In this document: positions 1 to 9,676 of the stretch, piece after piece
How the letters are laid out: each line of letters begins with the position of its first letter
Numbering within the stretch: position 1 is the first letter of the stretch
Assembly: GCF_003634015.1 (NCBI RefSeq)
Contig: NZ_RBII01000001.1
Span: 1,178,001-1,242,000 of the forward strand
Direction: 5' to 3'
DNA: 64,000 nucleotides
From: Litorimonas taeanensis
Lineage (GTDB): Bacteria; Pseudomonadota; Alphaproteobacteria; Caulobacterales; Maricaulaceae
Made by a program: the position numbers and the translations under genes
Notes under the pieces: generated by a model
Told to the model about the DNA's origin: nothing
Seen by the model: the letters and a program-made list of their open reading frames with translations, nothing else
Database searches by the model: none

Positions 1-1
1 G

Positions 2-118
2 CCTCTATCTTGGCGGATATTTGCTTCATTCGCCGTGATATTATTGGGCGTTTTGATTGCTCGATTGGGCAAAGACAAACCCCCAATGGGCACACCAAAC
101 CCCAATTTGGGTCGCTAG
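2..118 (+). CDS. C-terminal end of a membrane protein (5' part outside window)
   Basis: An open frame runs from the window edge to a TAG at 116-118 and encodes 38 residues. It starts with a hydrophobic segment (WRIFASFAVILLGVLIARLG) followed by a short polar tail rich in Pro, Asn and Gly. One terminal membrane helix followed by a short basic/polar tail is what the last helix of a DMT/EamA-type permease looks like, but that family name is only a guess from 38 residues. The frame meets the convergent thiD gene tail to tail and their stops overlap by about 4 bases. Confidence 0.55.
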   Translation, partial: PLSWRIFASFAVILLGVLIARLGKDKPPMGTPNPNLGR

Positions 119-981
119 TTTTTTAAACCTTTAAGCGCAGCAAAAGGATTTGATGGATCGGGCGTCTCTTCTGCCTCAGCTTCGCCCATTGCTAACCCAT
201 GGTTAAGCGGACCATTGCCACCGCCTAGCTTGGGGGCTGTGCGAATAGCTTCAAAGACAAATTCTCGCGCGCTCATCACAGCCTCTTCCAACGTGGCCCC
301 TAACGAGATTGCCGCAGCAATGGCACTGGCCAAAGTACAGCCTGTGCCATGAGTATGGCGACTATGGATACGAGGACCAGACATTATGTTGGTGCCTTCT
401 TCGCTGACCAAAACATCGACGACAGACTTACCTTTTAAATGCCCGCCCTTCATCAAAGCCGCATAAACATTGCGTGACAACAAAGCATCCCCCGCCTTGG
501 TTAAATCATCAATATCAGTAATCGAAATCCCGGTAAGCCATTCAGCTTCGGGGACATTAGGCGTCACTAAATCAGCGAGCGGCAATAGTGTGTCACGCAT
601 GGCCTCCATCGCATCATCTTGCAGGAGTTTATCACCTGAGGTAGCCACAGAGACTGGGTCCAAAATGATAAAAGCGTCAAGCGGCTCAATCTCTTCAGCC
701 ACCACATCGATAATCGCCTTTGTACCGAGCATCCCAATCTTGACAACATCTGCGCCTATATCAGAGAGGCAGGCTTTAATCTGTGCTCGGACAAGTTCTG
801 GCTTCAAATACTCTACCTGTGTCACGCCCAATGTATTTTGAACGGTAATCGCGGTAATCGCCGTTTGTGAATAAGCCCCAAATGCCGCGCAGGCTTTAAT
901 ATCGGCTTGAATACCCGCACCGCCAGACGAGTCAGATCCCGCAATGATGAGGACACGGCCTTGGTCGTTTTGGTCGGACAT
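115..981 (-). CDS. thiD: hydroxymethylpyrimidine/phosphomethylpyrimidine kinase
   Basis: ThiD phosphorylates 4-amino-5-hydroxymethyl-2-methylpyrimidine (HMP) and then HMP-P to the diphosphate used in thiamine synthesis, in the cytosol. The 288 residues match the family length. Visible ribokinase-fold marks are the N-terminal substrate loop GSDSSGGAGIQADIKA (residues 15-30), LDPV at 107-110, TPNVPEAEWL from 140, MKGGH at 177-181 and the anion-hole motif GTGC at 212-215, whose region carries the catalytic Cys/Gly typical of ThiD. It lies 89 bases downstream of folP on the same strand, so co-transcription is possible. The C-terminus carries a 20-residue acidic/polar extension. No other thiamine genes are in the window. 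Confidence 0.93.
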   Translation of the reverse strand: MSDQNDQGRVLIIAGSDSSGGAGIQADIKACAAFGAYSQTAITAITVQNTLGVTQVEYLKPELVRAQIKACLSDIGADVVKIGMLGTKAIIDVVAEEIEPLDAFIILDPVSVATSGDKLLQDDAMEAMRDTLLPLADLVTPNVPEAEWLTGISITDIDDLTKAGDALLSRNVYAALMKGGHLKGKSVVDVLVSEEGTNIMSGPRIHSRHTHGTGCTLASAIAAAISLGATLEEAVMSAREFVFEAIRTAPKLGGGNGPLNHGLAMGEAEAEETPDPSNPFAALKGLKN

Positions 982-1070
982 TTCTACTTCCCTATCATTT
1001 CATGAGGCGGGGTCTAGATGCGCAAGACCGCCAATTTAGTCAAGTCAAGCCTATGGTTTTACATAGCTCA

Positions 1071-1895
1071 TCACGCGTCATACGCGCTCATGGCATGCCA
1101 AACCTTCACGGCCTGTACCGTTTCACTGACGTCATGGACCCGCAAGATTTCAGCCCCAGCCTGCGCAGACCAGAGGGCTGCGGCGAGACTCCCGCCGAGG
1201 CGATCTTCTGCACGGCTGCCATCGATGCGGCCGATAAAACTTTTCCGTGACGCCCCCATAAGTATGGGGCAACCAAGGCTCTTAAAATCTGAGAGATGTT
1301 TAAATAAGGCCAGATTATCCTCTAGGCGTTTACCAAACCCTATCCCTGGATCGATAGTGATATTTTTGAGCTCTACCCCAGCAAAATCCAGCGCGTCGAT
1401 ACGTTTCGCAAGATAGTCTTTTACCTCAGCCACAGGATTCCCGTAATGCGGATTATGTTGCATAGTTTCAGGCGAGCCTTGCATATGCATGATAATGACA
1501 GGGCAAGCGAGGTCTGCGGCAATTTGTTCTGACGAGGCGTCAAAGCTCAGCGCGGTGACATCATTCCAAATATCAGCTCCCGCCAAAATGGCAGCCTCGG
1601 CAACTTGGGGCTTGCGGGTATCGATAGAGATTATGGGATCAATTTCATAATCCCGCGTCGCCTCTCGAAGCGCTGCAATAACAGGCACAGTGCGGCGCAC
1701 TTCTTCCTCGATGGAGATTTCCTCTGCGCCGGGGCGCGTACTCTCGCCGCCAATATCAATAATATCAGCGCCGTCTTCGATAAGGCGAATAGCGCGTTTC
1801 ACGCCTAGCTCTAAGGAGTCAAAACGCCCACCATCAGAAAAACTATCAGGCGTGACGTTTAAAATACCCATGATTTGCGGATGCTTAAAAGTCAT
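1071..1895 (-). CDS. folP: dihydropteroate synthase
   Basis: FolP condenses 6-hydroxymethyl-7,8-dihydropterin diphosphate with p-aminobenzoate to give dihydropteroate, the sulfonamide-sensitive step of folate synthesis. The 274-residue TIM barrel shows all standard signatures: ILNVTPDSFSDGG (11-23), DIGGESTRPG (47-56), IDTRK (91-95), NDVT (111-114), DPGIGFGK (182-189), GASRKSF (214-220) and RVHDV (252-256). These are the pterin, diphosphate and pABA contact loops. It follows ftsH on the minus strand, a common alphaproteobacterial order in which glmM often comes next; here thiD follows instead. A terminator between ftsH and folP suggests folP has its own promoter or depends on read-through. 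Confidence 0.96.
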   Translation of the reverse strand: MTFKHPQIMGILNVTPDSFSDGGRFDSLELGVKRAIRLIEDGADIIDIGGESTRPGAEEISIEEEVRRTVPVIAALREATRDYEIDPIISIDTRKPQVAEAAILAGADIWNDVTALSFDASSEQIAADLACPVIIMHMQGSPETMQHNPHYGNPVAEVKDYLAKRIDALDFAGVELKNITIDPGIGFGKRLEDNLALFKHLSDFKSLGCPILMGASRKSFIGRIDGSRAEDRLGGSLAAALWSAQAGAEILRVHDVSETVQAVKVWHAMSAYDA

Positions 1896-1959
1896 GGTTC
1901 AGCGTTTAATCTCTTAAAACGGAATAGCAAGCCATTGGCCAGCCCTCTACAGGCCCAAT

Positions 1960-1986
1960 AAAAAACCCGCCAAAGCGGGTTTTTAA
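1960..1986 (-). terminator. intrinsic terminator after ftsH
   Basis: Six A residues, the hairpin CCCGC-CAAA-GCGGG and a T run form a symmetrical hairpin that works best for the minus strand, directly after the ftsH stop at 1988. It separates ftsH from folP, which starts at 1895. Confidence 0.8.
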
Positions 1987-1987
1987 A

Positions 1988-3919
1988 TTAGGCTTTCGCT
2001 GCGCCGCCAAGACCCTTGGGCTTTTTCGTCGTCGGCACGGCCGATACAGCCGGCTTGGTCTTACCGCCATCAGGGCGCTTTGGTTTAATTCCGTCAGAAA
2101 GTAGAACCTCAATCTCATCACCTGAGAGCGTTTCATATTCTAGAAGCGCTTCAGCTAAGGCCACCCAATCTTTCTTTTTCTTCTTCAGAATTTTGACCGC
2201 AGTCTCATGCGCTTCGGTGACAAAGCGTTTGATTTCGGCTTCGATAATTTTAGCCGTTTCAGGCGAAATAGAAGACCCTCTACCAATACCCGGCATAAAG
2301 CTCTGTTGATCAGTTTCTTTATAGGCAATTGGGCCAACTTCGTCAGACAAACCCCATTCTGTCACCATCGCCGTAGCGATCCGCGTTACCTGTTCGATAT
2401 CAGAACTCGCGCCAGATGTGACCTTGTCATAGCCAAAATGAAGTTCTTCAGCCGCACGTCCACCCATAGCCATCGCCATACGTGCAATCATTTCTTCGCG
2501 GCTTTGCGAAATTTGATCGCGTTCTGGCATGTATTGTACCATACCAAGGGCGCGCCCACGCGGTATAATCGTCGCCTTATGAATGGGTAAGCTCCCTTTC
2601 ATATTTAGGCCAACAATCGCATGACCCGCTTCGTGATAGGCCGTCATTTCTTTTTCTTCATCCGTCATTGCCAGAGTACGACGTTCCGCCCCCATCATGA
2701 CTTTGTCACGTGCATCTTCGAACTCACGCATTGTAATTTTTAGCTTGTTACGGCGCGCCGCAAGTAAAGCAGCCTCATTACAAAGGTTCGCTAAATCCGC
2801 ACCAGAGAAACCGGGCGTTCCGCGAGCAATATATTTCACGTCAAGGTCCGCCGTGATGGGCTTACCCTTCATGTGAACTTCTAGAATTTTTTCGCGCCCT
2901 TGAATGTCTGGGTAAGGCACTTCGATTTGACGGTCAAAACGTCCCGGACGAAGCAAAGCTTTATCCAATACATCTGGGCGGTTCGTTGCCGCGATAATGA
3001 TGATACCTTCTTGTCCATCAAAACCATCCATTTCAACCAATAGCTGGTTCAATGTTTGCTCGCGTTCCTCATGACCACCAGAAGTTCCGACGCCGCGATG
3101 ACGTCCAACGGCGTCAATTTCGTCGATAAAGATAATACAAGGTGCATGTTTACGGGCATCCGCAAACATTTCCCGCACGCGAGAGGCCCCTACACCGACA
3201 AACATTTCCACAAAGTCAGAGCCAGAAATCGTAAAGAAAGGCACACCTGCTTCGCCGGCAACAGCCCGCGCCAACAGTGTCTTACCTGTCCCAGGAGGGC
3301 CCACCAGAAGCGCGCCCGTCGGAATACGTGCTCCAAGGCGTGTAAAGCGAGAGGGGTCTTGGAGGAACTCCACCACTTCTTTCAAATCTTCTTTCGCGCT
3401 TTCAACTCCAGCTACATCTTCGAATGTGACGCGCTTTGTATTTTCCGTCAGCAGCTTGGCTTTGGATTTACCAAAACTCATCGCGCCGCCGCGTCCCCCG
3501 CCCTGCATAGAACGGAAGAATAACACAAAAAGACCCGCGATAAGCAAGAGTGGCAAAATACTGATAAGCAAATTACCGATAAAGCTTTGTTCTTGTTTCT
3601 TGGCATATTCATAAGGCACATTTGAAGTGGCCAAAAGATCACCAGCCTTGTCATCAAAAAACGGAATATTGGCAACATATTCAGTACCGTCCGACTTTGT
3701 ACCCGTGACGAGTTGTTTTTGCTGATCAATTTTAGCGGTGGCAATATTGCCTTGATTAACCTGTTGTGAGAACTGGCTAAAGGTCAGCTTATTCGACTCA
3801 GCGGCCTTTTGAAAATTCCCTTGTGACATAGCAATCATCACAAGGAACATAGCCACAATAACACCCCAAACGGCAAGGTTTCGGATATTCAGATTGGGCG
3901 GTGGATTATCGTTTTTCAT
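1988..3919 (-). CDS. ftsH: ATP-dependent zinc metalloprotease FtsH
   Basis: FtsH is the inner-membrane hexameric AAA+ protease that degrades misassembled membrane proteins and short-lived regulators. With the start used here (643 residues) there are two membrane helices (about 15-32 and 114-135) flanking a periplasmic domain. Next come Walker A GPPGTGKT (207-214), Walker B IIFIDEID (262-269), the second region of homology around [20 protein letters not shown], and the zinc site HEAGH (429-433). The frame stays open to 3955, but the ATG at 3919 has a good ribosome-binding site (GAAGG seven bases upstream) and gives the usual N-terminus [14 protein letters not shown]. It sits 117 bases after tilS, as in many alphaproteobacteria. 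Confidence 0.97.
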   Translation of the reverse strand: MKNDNPPPNLNIRNLAVWGVIVAMFLVMIAMSQGNFQKAAESNKLTFSQFSQQVNQGNIATAKIDQQKQLVTGTKSDGTEYVANIPFFDDKAGDLLATSNVPYEYAKKQEQSFIGNLLISILPLLLIAGLFVLFFRSMQGGGRGGAMSFGKSKAKLLTENTKRVTFEDVAGVESAKEDLKEVVEFLQDPSRFTRLGARIPTGALLVGPPGTGKTLLARAVAGEAGVPFFTISGSDFVEMFVGVGASRVREMFADARKHAPCIIFIDEIDAVGRHRGVGTSGGHEEREQTLNQLLVEMDGFDGQEGIIIIAATNRPDVLDKALLRPGRFDRQIEVPYPDIQGREKILEVHMKGKPITADLDVKYIARGTPGFSGADLANLCNEAALLAARRNKLKITMREFEDARDKVMMGAERRTLAMTDEEKEMTAYHEAGHAIVGLNMKGSLPIHKATIIPRGRALGMVQYMPERDQISQSREEMIARMAMAMGGRAAEELHFGYDKVTSGASSDIEQVTRIATAMVTEWGLSDEVGPIAYKETDQQSFMPGIGRGSSISPETAKIIEAEIKRFVTEAHETAVKILKKKKKDWVALAEALLEYETLSGDEIEVLLSDGIKPKRPDGGKTKPAVSAVPTTKKPKGLGGAAKA

Positions 3920-4036
3920 CTCAAGGCCTTCAGTAAAGTCTTCTCTTGATAACACATAAGCGTAAACGCTCCAAAAAAAAGACCAATAAGGGTTAAATTC
4001 TCACAGAATATGCGGGTATTGCTATTTAAATGCAGG

Positions 4037-5311
4037 TTAAAACCCTGCCAGAAATTGAGAGAGCCTTTTTGGGGCCAAAGCAGTAACTGAAACGTCGTCA
4101 AATTGTCCCGCGCCAAAACCAATCGCCTCATTTCGCCACAATAATGGCAATGTCGGGCGAACTAAGCTGTTTATTTCCGAAATATCTTGTGACTTCAACC
4201 CTTTGGACACAGCCTCAACTTTACCAAAAATGGGTTCAACATGAATTCCAGGCCTATGGGCTTGTATTAAAAACCGACCATCCCAAACATAGGGTTCACC
4301 TGACTGGAGTTCCGTTGCCTGTAAAGCTGAGACAGAGCCGCGCCGCCCTTTTGCTGCCACTTTATCGCGTGTGACAAGAAATGTATCTGCCTGTTTTACT
4401 ATCCATGCCCCAGCCAATGTCGCGGCCGTGAAATCAGGTTTTTGCATAGCAGAAATAAGGGTATCTACCGCCCCTATATCAATCGGGCCACCTGTTCCGC
4501 TCGCCATTCTTAGTAGGGGTCCCAAGAGGGCAAGCGGCGGTAGCGAAGCCAGTTCAAAATAGCCTTGTGGATCTATACGGGCATGTTCTGCCATCCATAG
4601 CTTGAAGCCATTTCTTTCGGCGTCTAATCGGGCGCCCTGCTCTTTTTGCAGGCGTAAAAGCTCTGTCTTCACCCGTGGGTCACGCCTCAGCTCTTGCCGC
4701 GTTTTCACACGTGTAAAGGCTAAGTTCTGATTAGAGGGGTCTTCAATCCATGTTAAATTATGCGCTCGGTTATATGCGCGTAAGGCTCTGCGAGATTGCC
4801 CAATCAAAGGCCGTACTAAAGTGACATCCGCTAAAGCTGGCCAAATTGGGCCATATGCGCGGGGTTTCATTCCCGCTAGACCGCGCCAGCCTGTATCCCG
4901 CGCTTGCCTCATAAAAATCGTCTCAGCTTGGTCATCTTCGGTATGTGCTGTCAGCAAAAAGGATAACCCTCTCTGCCGGGCCATTTCCCCCATTGCGGCA
5001 TAACGATAGGCCCGAGCTTTCGCTTGGACACCTGTTTTTGGGGTGTCATGAATCCAAGTCTGAACCACTGCATCATAGCCTAGTTCACGAGCGAAAGCGG
5101 CCGATTTTTGGCTTTCCGCGTAACTCTCTGACCTTAAATTATGGTCTATAATAAAGGCGTGGTTTACCCGTGGATGGTTTCGTAATGCGTAAAGTAAGGC
5201 TGTACTATCGCCTCCTCCTGAAAAAGCGATCGCGCAATTTCCTTCTTTGGCACCCCCAAAACCTAAATCAGATATTGTTTTTTCAAGCGCCTCAATATCG
5301 GCTTTTAACAT
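4037..5311 (-). CDS. tilS: tRNA(Ile)-lysidine synthase
   Basis: TilS uses ATP and lysine to modify C34 of the tRNA-Ile that reads AUA, changing both codon and charging identity; it is essential in most bacteria. The 424-residue protein begins with the N-type ATP pyrophosphatase loop SGGGDS (31-36), followed by RSESYAESQ and the HTEDDQAETIFMR segment typical of the TilS catalytic domain. The C-terminal half is divergent, as usual. Its ATG overlaps the end of cpoB by seven bases, which implies translational coupling. Placement between the tol-pal cluster and ftsH is conserved in alphaproteobacteria. Confidence 0.93.
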   Translation of the reverse strand: MLKADIEALEKTISDLGFGGAKEGNCAIAFSGGGDSTALLYALRNHPRVNHAFIIDHNLRSESYAESQKSAAFARELGYDAVVQTWIHDTPKTGVQAKARAYRYAAMGEMARQRGLSFLLTAHTEDDQAETIFMRQARDTGWRGLAGMKPRAYGPIWPALADVTLVRPLIGQSRRALRAYNRAHNLTWIEDPSNQNLAFTRVKTRQELRRDPRVKTELLRLQKEQGARLDAERNGFKLWMAEHARIDPQGYFELASLPPLALLGPLLRMASGTGGPIDIGAVDTLISAMQKPDFTAATLAGAWIVKQADTFLVTRDKVAAKGRRGSVSALQATELQSGEPYVWDGRFLIQAHRPGIHVEPIFGKVEAVSKGLKSQDISEINSLVRPTLPLLWRNEAIGFGAGQFDDVSVTALAPKRLSQFLAGF

Positions 5312-6231
5312 CCTGTGCGGGCGGCCTCTACGCGGGCTTTTTCTTTCACCGTTTCATCTGCATTTGGATATTGCCGCGGGAAGCTAGACAAGGTTTGACA
5401 GGCTTCAGCTTTATTGCCTAACTGCCTTAATGTTGCTGCAAGGCGCACCATAGCATCAGGCGCTTTCACCCCTTTGGGATCTTGCCGCATGGAACTGATA
5501 TAGGCATCTGCCGCATCCGCAAATCCGCCGCGTACATAATAGCTTTCGCCTAGCCAGTAGCGCATTTCACCCGCGTCTTCAGCTTCGGGGTTGAATTCTA
5601 AATATTGGCTAAGGGCTGTTTGAGCGCCGACAAAGTCCCCCTCATAAAGCTTTTGAATACCAATTTCGCCAAGTTTCGAGGCTTCGTTTTTAACAGATGC
5701 AGGGGGAAGCGTCATCGGTTCTGTACCGCCCATTTGCTGACCATCAATGATAAGAGGCTGTTGCGTCACGACGGGCGGCCCAGGGATAGCGCTGGGCTGT
5801 GTTGTGTCCAGATTGTCAAATCCATCACTCCCGCCATAGGTTATTGGCGCCGCACGCTCTTGTTGCTCTCTGGCCACAAGATCCACTGCATCGAGGTGAA
5901 TTTTCATACGAGTAGAGAGCTCTTGAAAAGACCGAATATCTCCAGTCAAGGCTTCGACCTCGGATTGAAGGTTGTCGCGTTCATAGCGCAGGCGTTCAAT
6001 TTCTCCGGTAAGATTACGCTGTGCCGCCTCTAGCCCGTCCATGCGCGCGAGCAGGCGCGCCGCGGCGGGATCACCCGTTAGCAAGCGCGATTCCAGCACT
6101 TTTATTCGTTCTGCCAATTGTGCATTTTGCGCAGCAAGTTCTTTTTTAGATTGCGCCTGTGCTGGGCTTGCCAAGGCCAAAAGTAGAATTGCGAATACAG
6201 GCGTAAAAAATTTATACATAAACATTTTCAT
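5305..6231 (-). CDS. cpoB: Tol-Pal system protein CpoB/YbgF
   Basis: CpoB is a periplasmic partner of TolA that, in E. coli, coordinates PBP1B peptidoglycan synthesis with Tol-driven outer-membrane constriction. The 308-residue protein has a signal peptide ending ASPAQAQ (cleavage near residue 26), an N-terminal coiled coil (about 28-110) that would trimerise, a Pro/Gln-rich linker, and TPR-like repeats from about 190 to the end (EIGIQKLYEGDFVGAQ, AEDAGEMRYWLGESYY). Met3 and Met5 are alternative starts. A strong hairpin stands nine bases before the ATG. It is 74 bases downstream of pal and overlaps tilS. Confidence 0.92.
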   Translation of the reverse strand: MKMFMYKFFTPVFAILLLALASPAQAQSKKELAAQNAQLAERIKVLESRLLTGDPAAARLLARMDGLEAAQRNLTGEIERLRYERDNLQSEVEALTGDIRSFQELSTRMKIHLDAVDLVAREQQERAAPITYGGSDGFDNLDTTQPSAIPGPPVVTQQPLIIDGQQMGGTEPMTLPPASVKNEASKLGEIGIQKLYEGDFVGAQTALSQYLEFNPEAEDAGEMRYWLGESYYVRGGFADAADAYISSMRQDPKGVKAPDAMVRLAATLRQLGNKAEACQTLSSFPRQYPNADETVKEKARVEAARTGC

Positions 6232-6239
6232 AAACTGAG

Positions 6240-6265
6240 GTGAGAGACAGCTTTCCGTCTCTCAC
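6240..6265 (-). promoter_or_regulatory. perfect 9-bp hairpin between pal and cpoB
   Basis: GTGAGAGAC and GTCTCTCAC are perfectly complementary around an 8-base loop. There is no U-tract, so it is not a simple terminator. Lying eight to nine bases before the cpoB ATG, it could protect the pal 3' end from exonucleases or mask cpoB translation initiation. Confidence 0.5.
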
Positions 6266-6305
6266 TTAAAACATCATAAATTTAAGGTGTTATGAAAGGC
6301 TGCAA

Positions 6306-6872
6306 TTAAGAAATGCCACCCACCGTGATATTCGTAAAGCCGTTACGGTTGCGTGCCCAGCCCGCTTCATTTGAACGTCCATCAATGGGGCGTTCTTTAC
6401 CATAAGATACGGTTGTCAAACGCCCAGAAGCAACGCCCTGGCCCACAAGGAATGCCTTAACCGCTTCGGCACGACGAGCACCTAACGCTAAGTTATATTC
6501 ACGAGTACCCCGTTCATCGGCATGGCCTTCGATTATGGCATTAGCATTTGTATAAGTCATAAGCCAGTTCGCTTGAGCTAAGAGAGAGTTTCTTGCCTCT
6601 TGAGAGAGCGTAAACTGATCATAACCAAAATAAACGCGCGGTTCTCCGCCAGATTGATAGGCAAAGTCTTCGACAGAACCCGGCACAGGTCTATCATCAG
6701 CCACATAAGGAATAGGATCTAATAAGGGCTGTTGCGTGATTTCAACGGGTTCAGGCTCTTGTTGAACTTGCGGCGCTACCGGCGTTTGAATGGGTTCGGG
6801 TTCAGGCGCTGTTGCACATGCTGCGAGTGATAAAGCCAAGCTGCCCGCTAGGATAATTTTCATTTTATTCAT
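6306..6872 (-). CDS. pal: peptidoglycan-associated lipoprotein Pal
   Basis: Pal anchors the outer membrane to peptidoglycan and cycles with TolB during division. The 188-residue precursor has a lipoprotein signal with lipobox LAAC, giving lipidated Cys19, then a Pro/Glu-rich linker and a C-terminal OmpA-like domain (about 80-185). That domain contains VYFGYDQFTLSQEAR, IIEGHADERGTREYN and LGARRAEAVK, which bind meso-diaminopimelate. The unusually Pro/Glu-rich linker is common in alphaproteobacterial Pal. It lies 145 bases after tolB and before cpoB; the gap has room for a promoter of its own. Confidence 0.96.
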   Translation of the reverse strand: MNKMKIILAGSLALSLAACATAPEPEPIQTPVAPQVQQEPEPVEITQQPLLDPIPYVADDRPVPGSVEDFAYQSGGEPRVYFGYDQFTLSQEARNSLLAQANWLMTYTNANAIIEGHADERGTREYNLALGARRAEAVKAFLVGQGVASGRLTTVSYGKERPIDGRSNEAGWARNRNGFTNITVGGIS

Positions 6873-6981
6873 ATTGTCCTCTGTCTCACCAAGTTTAGTG
6901 TCAGTCTTTCCAACAGGTTAAGACCGCGAATAAGGCAAAATCAAGGTCGAAACCCTTAAATTGCCTCAATATAATCTTGAA

Positions 6982-7007
6982 GCCTTAAGCTTTAAAATAA
7001 TTAAGGC
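6982..7007. other. 7-bp inverted repeat after tolB
   Basis: GCCTTAA and TTAAGGC are separated by 12 A/T-rich bases, just past the tolB stop. No T run follows on the minus strand, so it is at best a weak terminator or RNA-processing hairpin between tolB and pal. Confidence 0.3.
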
Positions 7008-7017
7008 CCATAAAGAC

Positions 7018-8349
7018 TTAGGGTAATAGCGGTGACCAAGCCGGATCAGAGGCTTTGCCGGGTGTATTTATGCGGCGTAAATTTTGGCCTGTCAGGTCAA
7101 CCGACCATACCTCAGACGTTGCTTTTTCACCTCTCGTATGGCGCGAGAAAGCGATAACGCGGCCATTGGGAGACCATGTAGGCCCCTCATCTAAATAACT
7201 TTCCGTAAGGATACGTTCATTCTTTCCATCGGGGTCCATAACTCCAATAGAGAATCGCCCATTTAAACTGCGAACAAAGGCGATTTTATCCCCACGTGGC
7301 GACCAGACAGGCGCGCTATATCGGCCTTTGCCAAAACTAATCCGCTTTTGATTGCGACCATCCGCATCCATAACATAAAGCTGAGGCGGCCCACCTCTGT
7401 CAGAATTGAATACAATTTTATCTCCATCAGGAGAGAAACTGCCTGACACATCAATTCCGGGATGCTGAGTTAGGCGCGTAGTTGAACGACTATTCAAATC
7501 CATCAAGTAAATATCGGTATTACCCTTGCGTGCCATAGACAGGACTAATTTGTCACCTTTGGGAGAAAAGGTGGGCGCAAAAGTCATACCGGGGAAATTC
7601 CCTAACAGCTCCCGACGGCCCGTCTCAATATCCAGAAGGTAAACTTGCGGACGTATATTTTCATAGGACATGAATGTGATTTTCTGGCTGCTCGGAGAAA
7701 AGCGCGGTGTCAAAACTATATCAGATCCGCCGAGCAAGAATTGTGGATTTGCACCATCTTGGTCCATAATACCCAGACGTTTTTGCCGATTCAGTTTCGT
7801 CCCTTTTTCATCAATGAATACAATACGGCTATCAAAATACCCTTCTTCGCCGGTCAGAGCTTTGTAAATCGCGTCCGAGGCCTTATGCGCTGTACGGCGC
7901 CAGTTTTCAGGTGTCGAGGCCAATCTAATGCCTGCCAATTGCTTGGCCGCAAACACGTCCCACAAGCGAAACTCAACCCGAATACGGCTAGGGCTTTCCT
8001 CGATGATACGCCCAGAAACAAGCGCTTGCGCCTTGATAACACGCCAATCCGCATAGGTTGGCTCATAGTCAATATTTGTCTGCGTTTCGATAAAGCTTTG
8101 CGGATCCAGAGACTTAAAAAGTCCAGACCGCTCCAAATCGGCCCGAATGATTTCCGCGACATTCGCGCCTAATTCTTGTCCAGTTTGTGACGAGGATAGA
8201 AAGTTAGGCACAGCGATTGGGGTCGGCTCAATATTACCTTTTGTAATATCAATTTCAATTTGCGCTTGGGCTGTAACGGGTAAGATACAGGCCACAAAAA
8301 GCCATACGCAAAACATTTGTAATTTCGACAAGAGGTGATTTGATTTCAT
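7018..8349 (-). CDS. tolB: Tol-Pal system protein TolB
   Basis: TolB is the periplasmic shuttle that binds Pal and releases it when TolA pulls its N-terminus. The 443 residues start with a signal peptide ending PVTAQAQ (about residue 30), followed by the mixed alpha/beta N-terminal domain (about 35-170). A C-terminal six-bladed propeller of PD40 repeats follows, seen as repeated blocks such as [47 protein letters not shown] and [14 protein letters not shown]. It lies 29 bases after tolA in the tolQRAB operon. Confidence 0.97.
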   Translation of the reverse strand: MKSNHLLSKLQMFCVWLFVACILPVTAQAQIEIDITKGNIEPTPIAVPNFLSSSQTGQELGANVAEIIRADLERSGLFKSLDPQSFIETQTNIDYEPTYADWRVIKAQALVSGRIIEESPSRIRVEFRLWDVFAAKQLAGIRLASTPENWRRTAHKASDAIYKALTGEEGYFDSRIVFIDEKGTKLNRQKRLGIMDQDGANPQFLLGGSDIVLTPRFSPSSQKITFMSYENIRPQVYLLDIETGRRELLGNFPGMTFAPTFSPKGDKLVLSMARKGNTDIYLMDLNSRSTTRLTQHPGIDVSGSFSPDGDKIVFNSDRGGPPQLYVMDADGRNQKRISFGKGRYSAPVWSPRGDKIAFVRSLNGRFSIGVMDPDGKNERILTESYLDEGPTWSPNGRVIAFSRHTRGEKATSEVWSVDLTGQNLRRINTPGKASDPAWSPLLP

Positions 8350-8378
8350 AAAAACAGGCTATCAGTTTCAAACAAGAG

Positions 8379-9218
8379 TTACAATTGCGGGGCGAAGTTC
8401 AAAGTCAGTTTCCGCCAATCTGAATATTTATCTTCTGGCAAGAAATCATAAGGCGCGCAGGACGGGTGAGATACGGCGCTTACAGCGCGTTGCTCGGCCA
8501 CATCCCAGAACGGATTACCGGGATCATTACGGCGCGCCGCCGCGCTATTGACGACGCGGGCGCTCTCGACAAAGCCGCCCGGTAAGAGCTTCACTTCTAC
8601 CGTCACAATCAGTTTTTCAGGATTTTTCGCGTCTGCTGGCATTCTCCAACAAGCATACATGGCTGATTTCAGGGCGTCTAATTCTGTTAATGTCATCTTC
8701 GTCCCCTCACCCGAACCTGACCGAGCACTTTCAGCAAATCTATAAAGGTTCTCTTCCGACTGTAGGGTTTCTTGCTGGTTTTTTTCCGGTGCGGTTGACC
8801 GTGATTTCGTGACCAGACCAGAGAGCTTGTCTAAATCAAACACAGGTTCATCTACGGTTTCTTTTTGAGGCTCCGTTATTTCAGTGTCCTCACGCGGCGT
8901 GTCAGTGGGGTCAGGAACTATCGTTTCCGCAACTTTTTTGGTGGGTTCATCTATGCGTTCGGAGAAATCATCCGCTTCTTCAGGAGCGTTTTGCATAGGT
9001 GATTGTAATGTCATCGCTTCATCAGGCTCTGCTTCGGGCAAAACCTCTTTTGGTTTACGGATTGCGGCGCTGATATTCGTGTCTTTCGCGATTGAAATCA
9101 GTTCAATAGGAATTATTCGACTATCCTCATAGGGTTTGACTTTACCAGAAAAGGCAATCAGCCCAGCCCCCAAGACCGCGCTATGCAAAATAAGAGATAT
9201 CGGCAAGCCGAACTTCAT
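8379..9218 (-). CDS. tolA: Tol-Pal system protein TolA
   Basis: This is the energy-transducing arm of the Tol system, linking TolQR to TolB/Pal. The 279 residues have one N-terminal membrane helix (about 5-24) with a short cytoplasmic end, a charged Pro/Glu/Thr-rich periplasmic rod (about 40-160) and a C-terminal TolA/TonB-like globular domain (about 175-279) with SAMYACWRMPADAKNPEKL and VEVKLLPGGFVESARV. The rod is shorter than the long Ala/Lys helix of enterobacterial TolA. Sequence identity alone is weak, but position three bases after tolR and before tolB makes the assignment firm. Confidence 0.9.
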   Translation of the reverse strand: MKFGLPISLILHSAVLGAGLIAFSGKVKPYEDSRIIPIELISIAKDTNISAAIRKPKEVLPEAEPDEAMTLQSPMQNAPEEADDFSERIDEPTKKVAETIVPDPTDTPREDTEITEPQKETVDEPVFDLDKLSGLVTKSRSTAPEKNQQETLQSEENLYRFAESARSGSGEGTKMTLTELDALKSAMYACWRMPADAKNPEKLIVTVEVKLLPGGFVESARVVNSAAARRNDPGNPFWDVAEQRAVSAVSHPSCAPYDFLPEDKYSDWRKLTLNFAPQL

Positions 9219-9221
9219 GGA

Positions 9222-9674
9222 TTATTGCGACACCGGATCCGTCACGAGGCCAATATTTGAAAACCCCGAGGCATTAACGCGGGCCATAACTTTCATCACG
9301 GCGCCGTAATCTGAATTTTCATCGGCGCGTAAATAAATGCGTTCTTCATATCCATTTGCCGCAATGGCAGAGAGGCGTGGGGCCAACTCTTCGAGTGTCA
9401 CCTCAGTGTCCTGAATGAACACGCCGCCCTCTTTATCGACAGAAATAGTTATGGATTCATTGTCGCTCGGTAAACTTTTTGCGTCCGTTTTCGGTAATTC
9501 CAATGGTACGCCGACACTAAGAAGCGGAGCCGCCACCATAAAAACAATCAATAAGACGAGCATAACGTCCACCAATGGCGTCACATTAATATCGGCATTC
9601 AGCCCACCACGGCGATTGCGCCGACGGCCTCCGCCTCGGCTCCCGCGCCCTCCGCCTGATACAGAAGCGCCCAT
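9222..9674 (-). CDS. tolR: ExbD/TolR-family protein TolR
   Basis: TolR forms the proton-conducting motor with TolQ. The 150-residue protein has a Gly/Arg-rich cytoplasmic head (residues 1-25, unusually repetitive GGGRGSRGGGRRR), a single membrane helix from about 34 to 56 with the proton-carrying Asp in TPLVDVMLVLLIV (Asp36), and a periplasmic ExbD-type domain. It starts two bases after the tolQ stop, so translation is likely coupled. Confidence 0.95.
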   Translation of the reverse strand: MGASVSGGGRGSRGGGRRRNRRGGLNADINVTPLVDVMLVLLIVFMVAAPLLSVGVPLELPKTDAKSLPSDNESITISVDKEGGVFIQDTEVTLEELAPRLSAIAANGYEERIYLRADENSDYGAVMKVMARVNASGFSNIGLVTDPVSQ

Positions 9675-9676
9675 CT

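Noticed and set aside
470-841. Open frame opposite thiD
   Set aside because: It mirrors thiD codons, has Ser-rich shadow composition and no ribosome-binding site.
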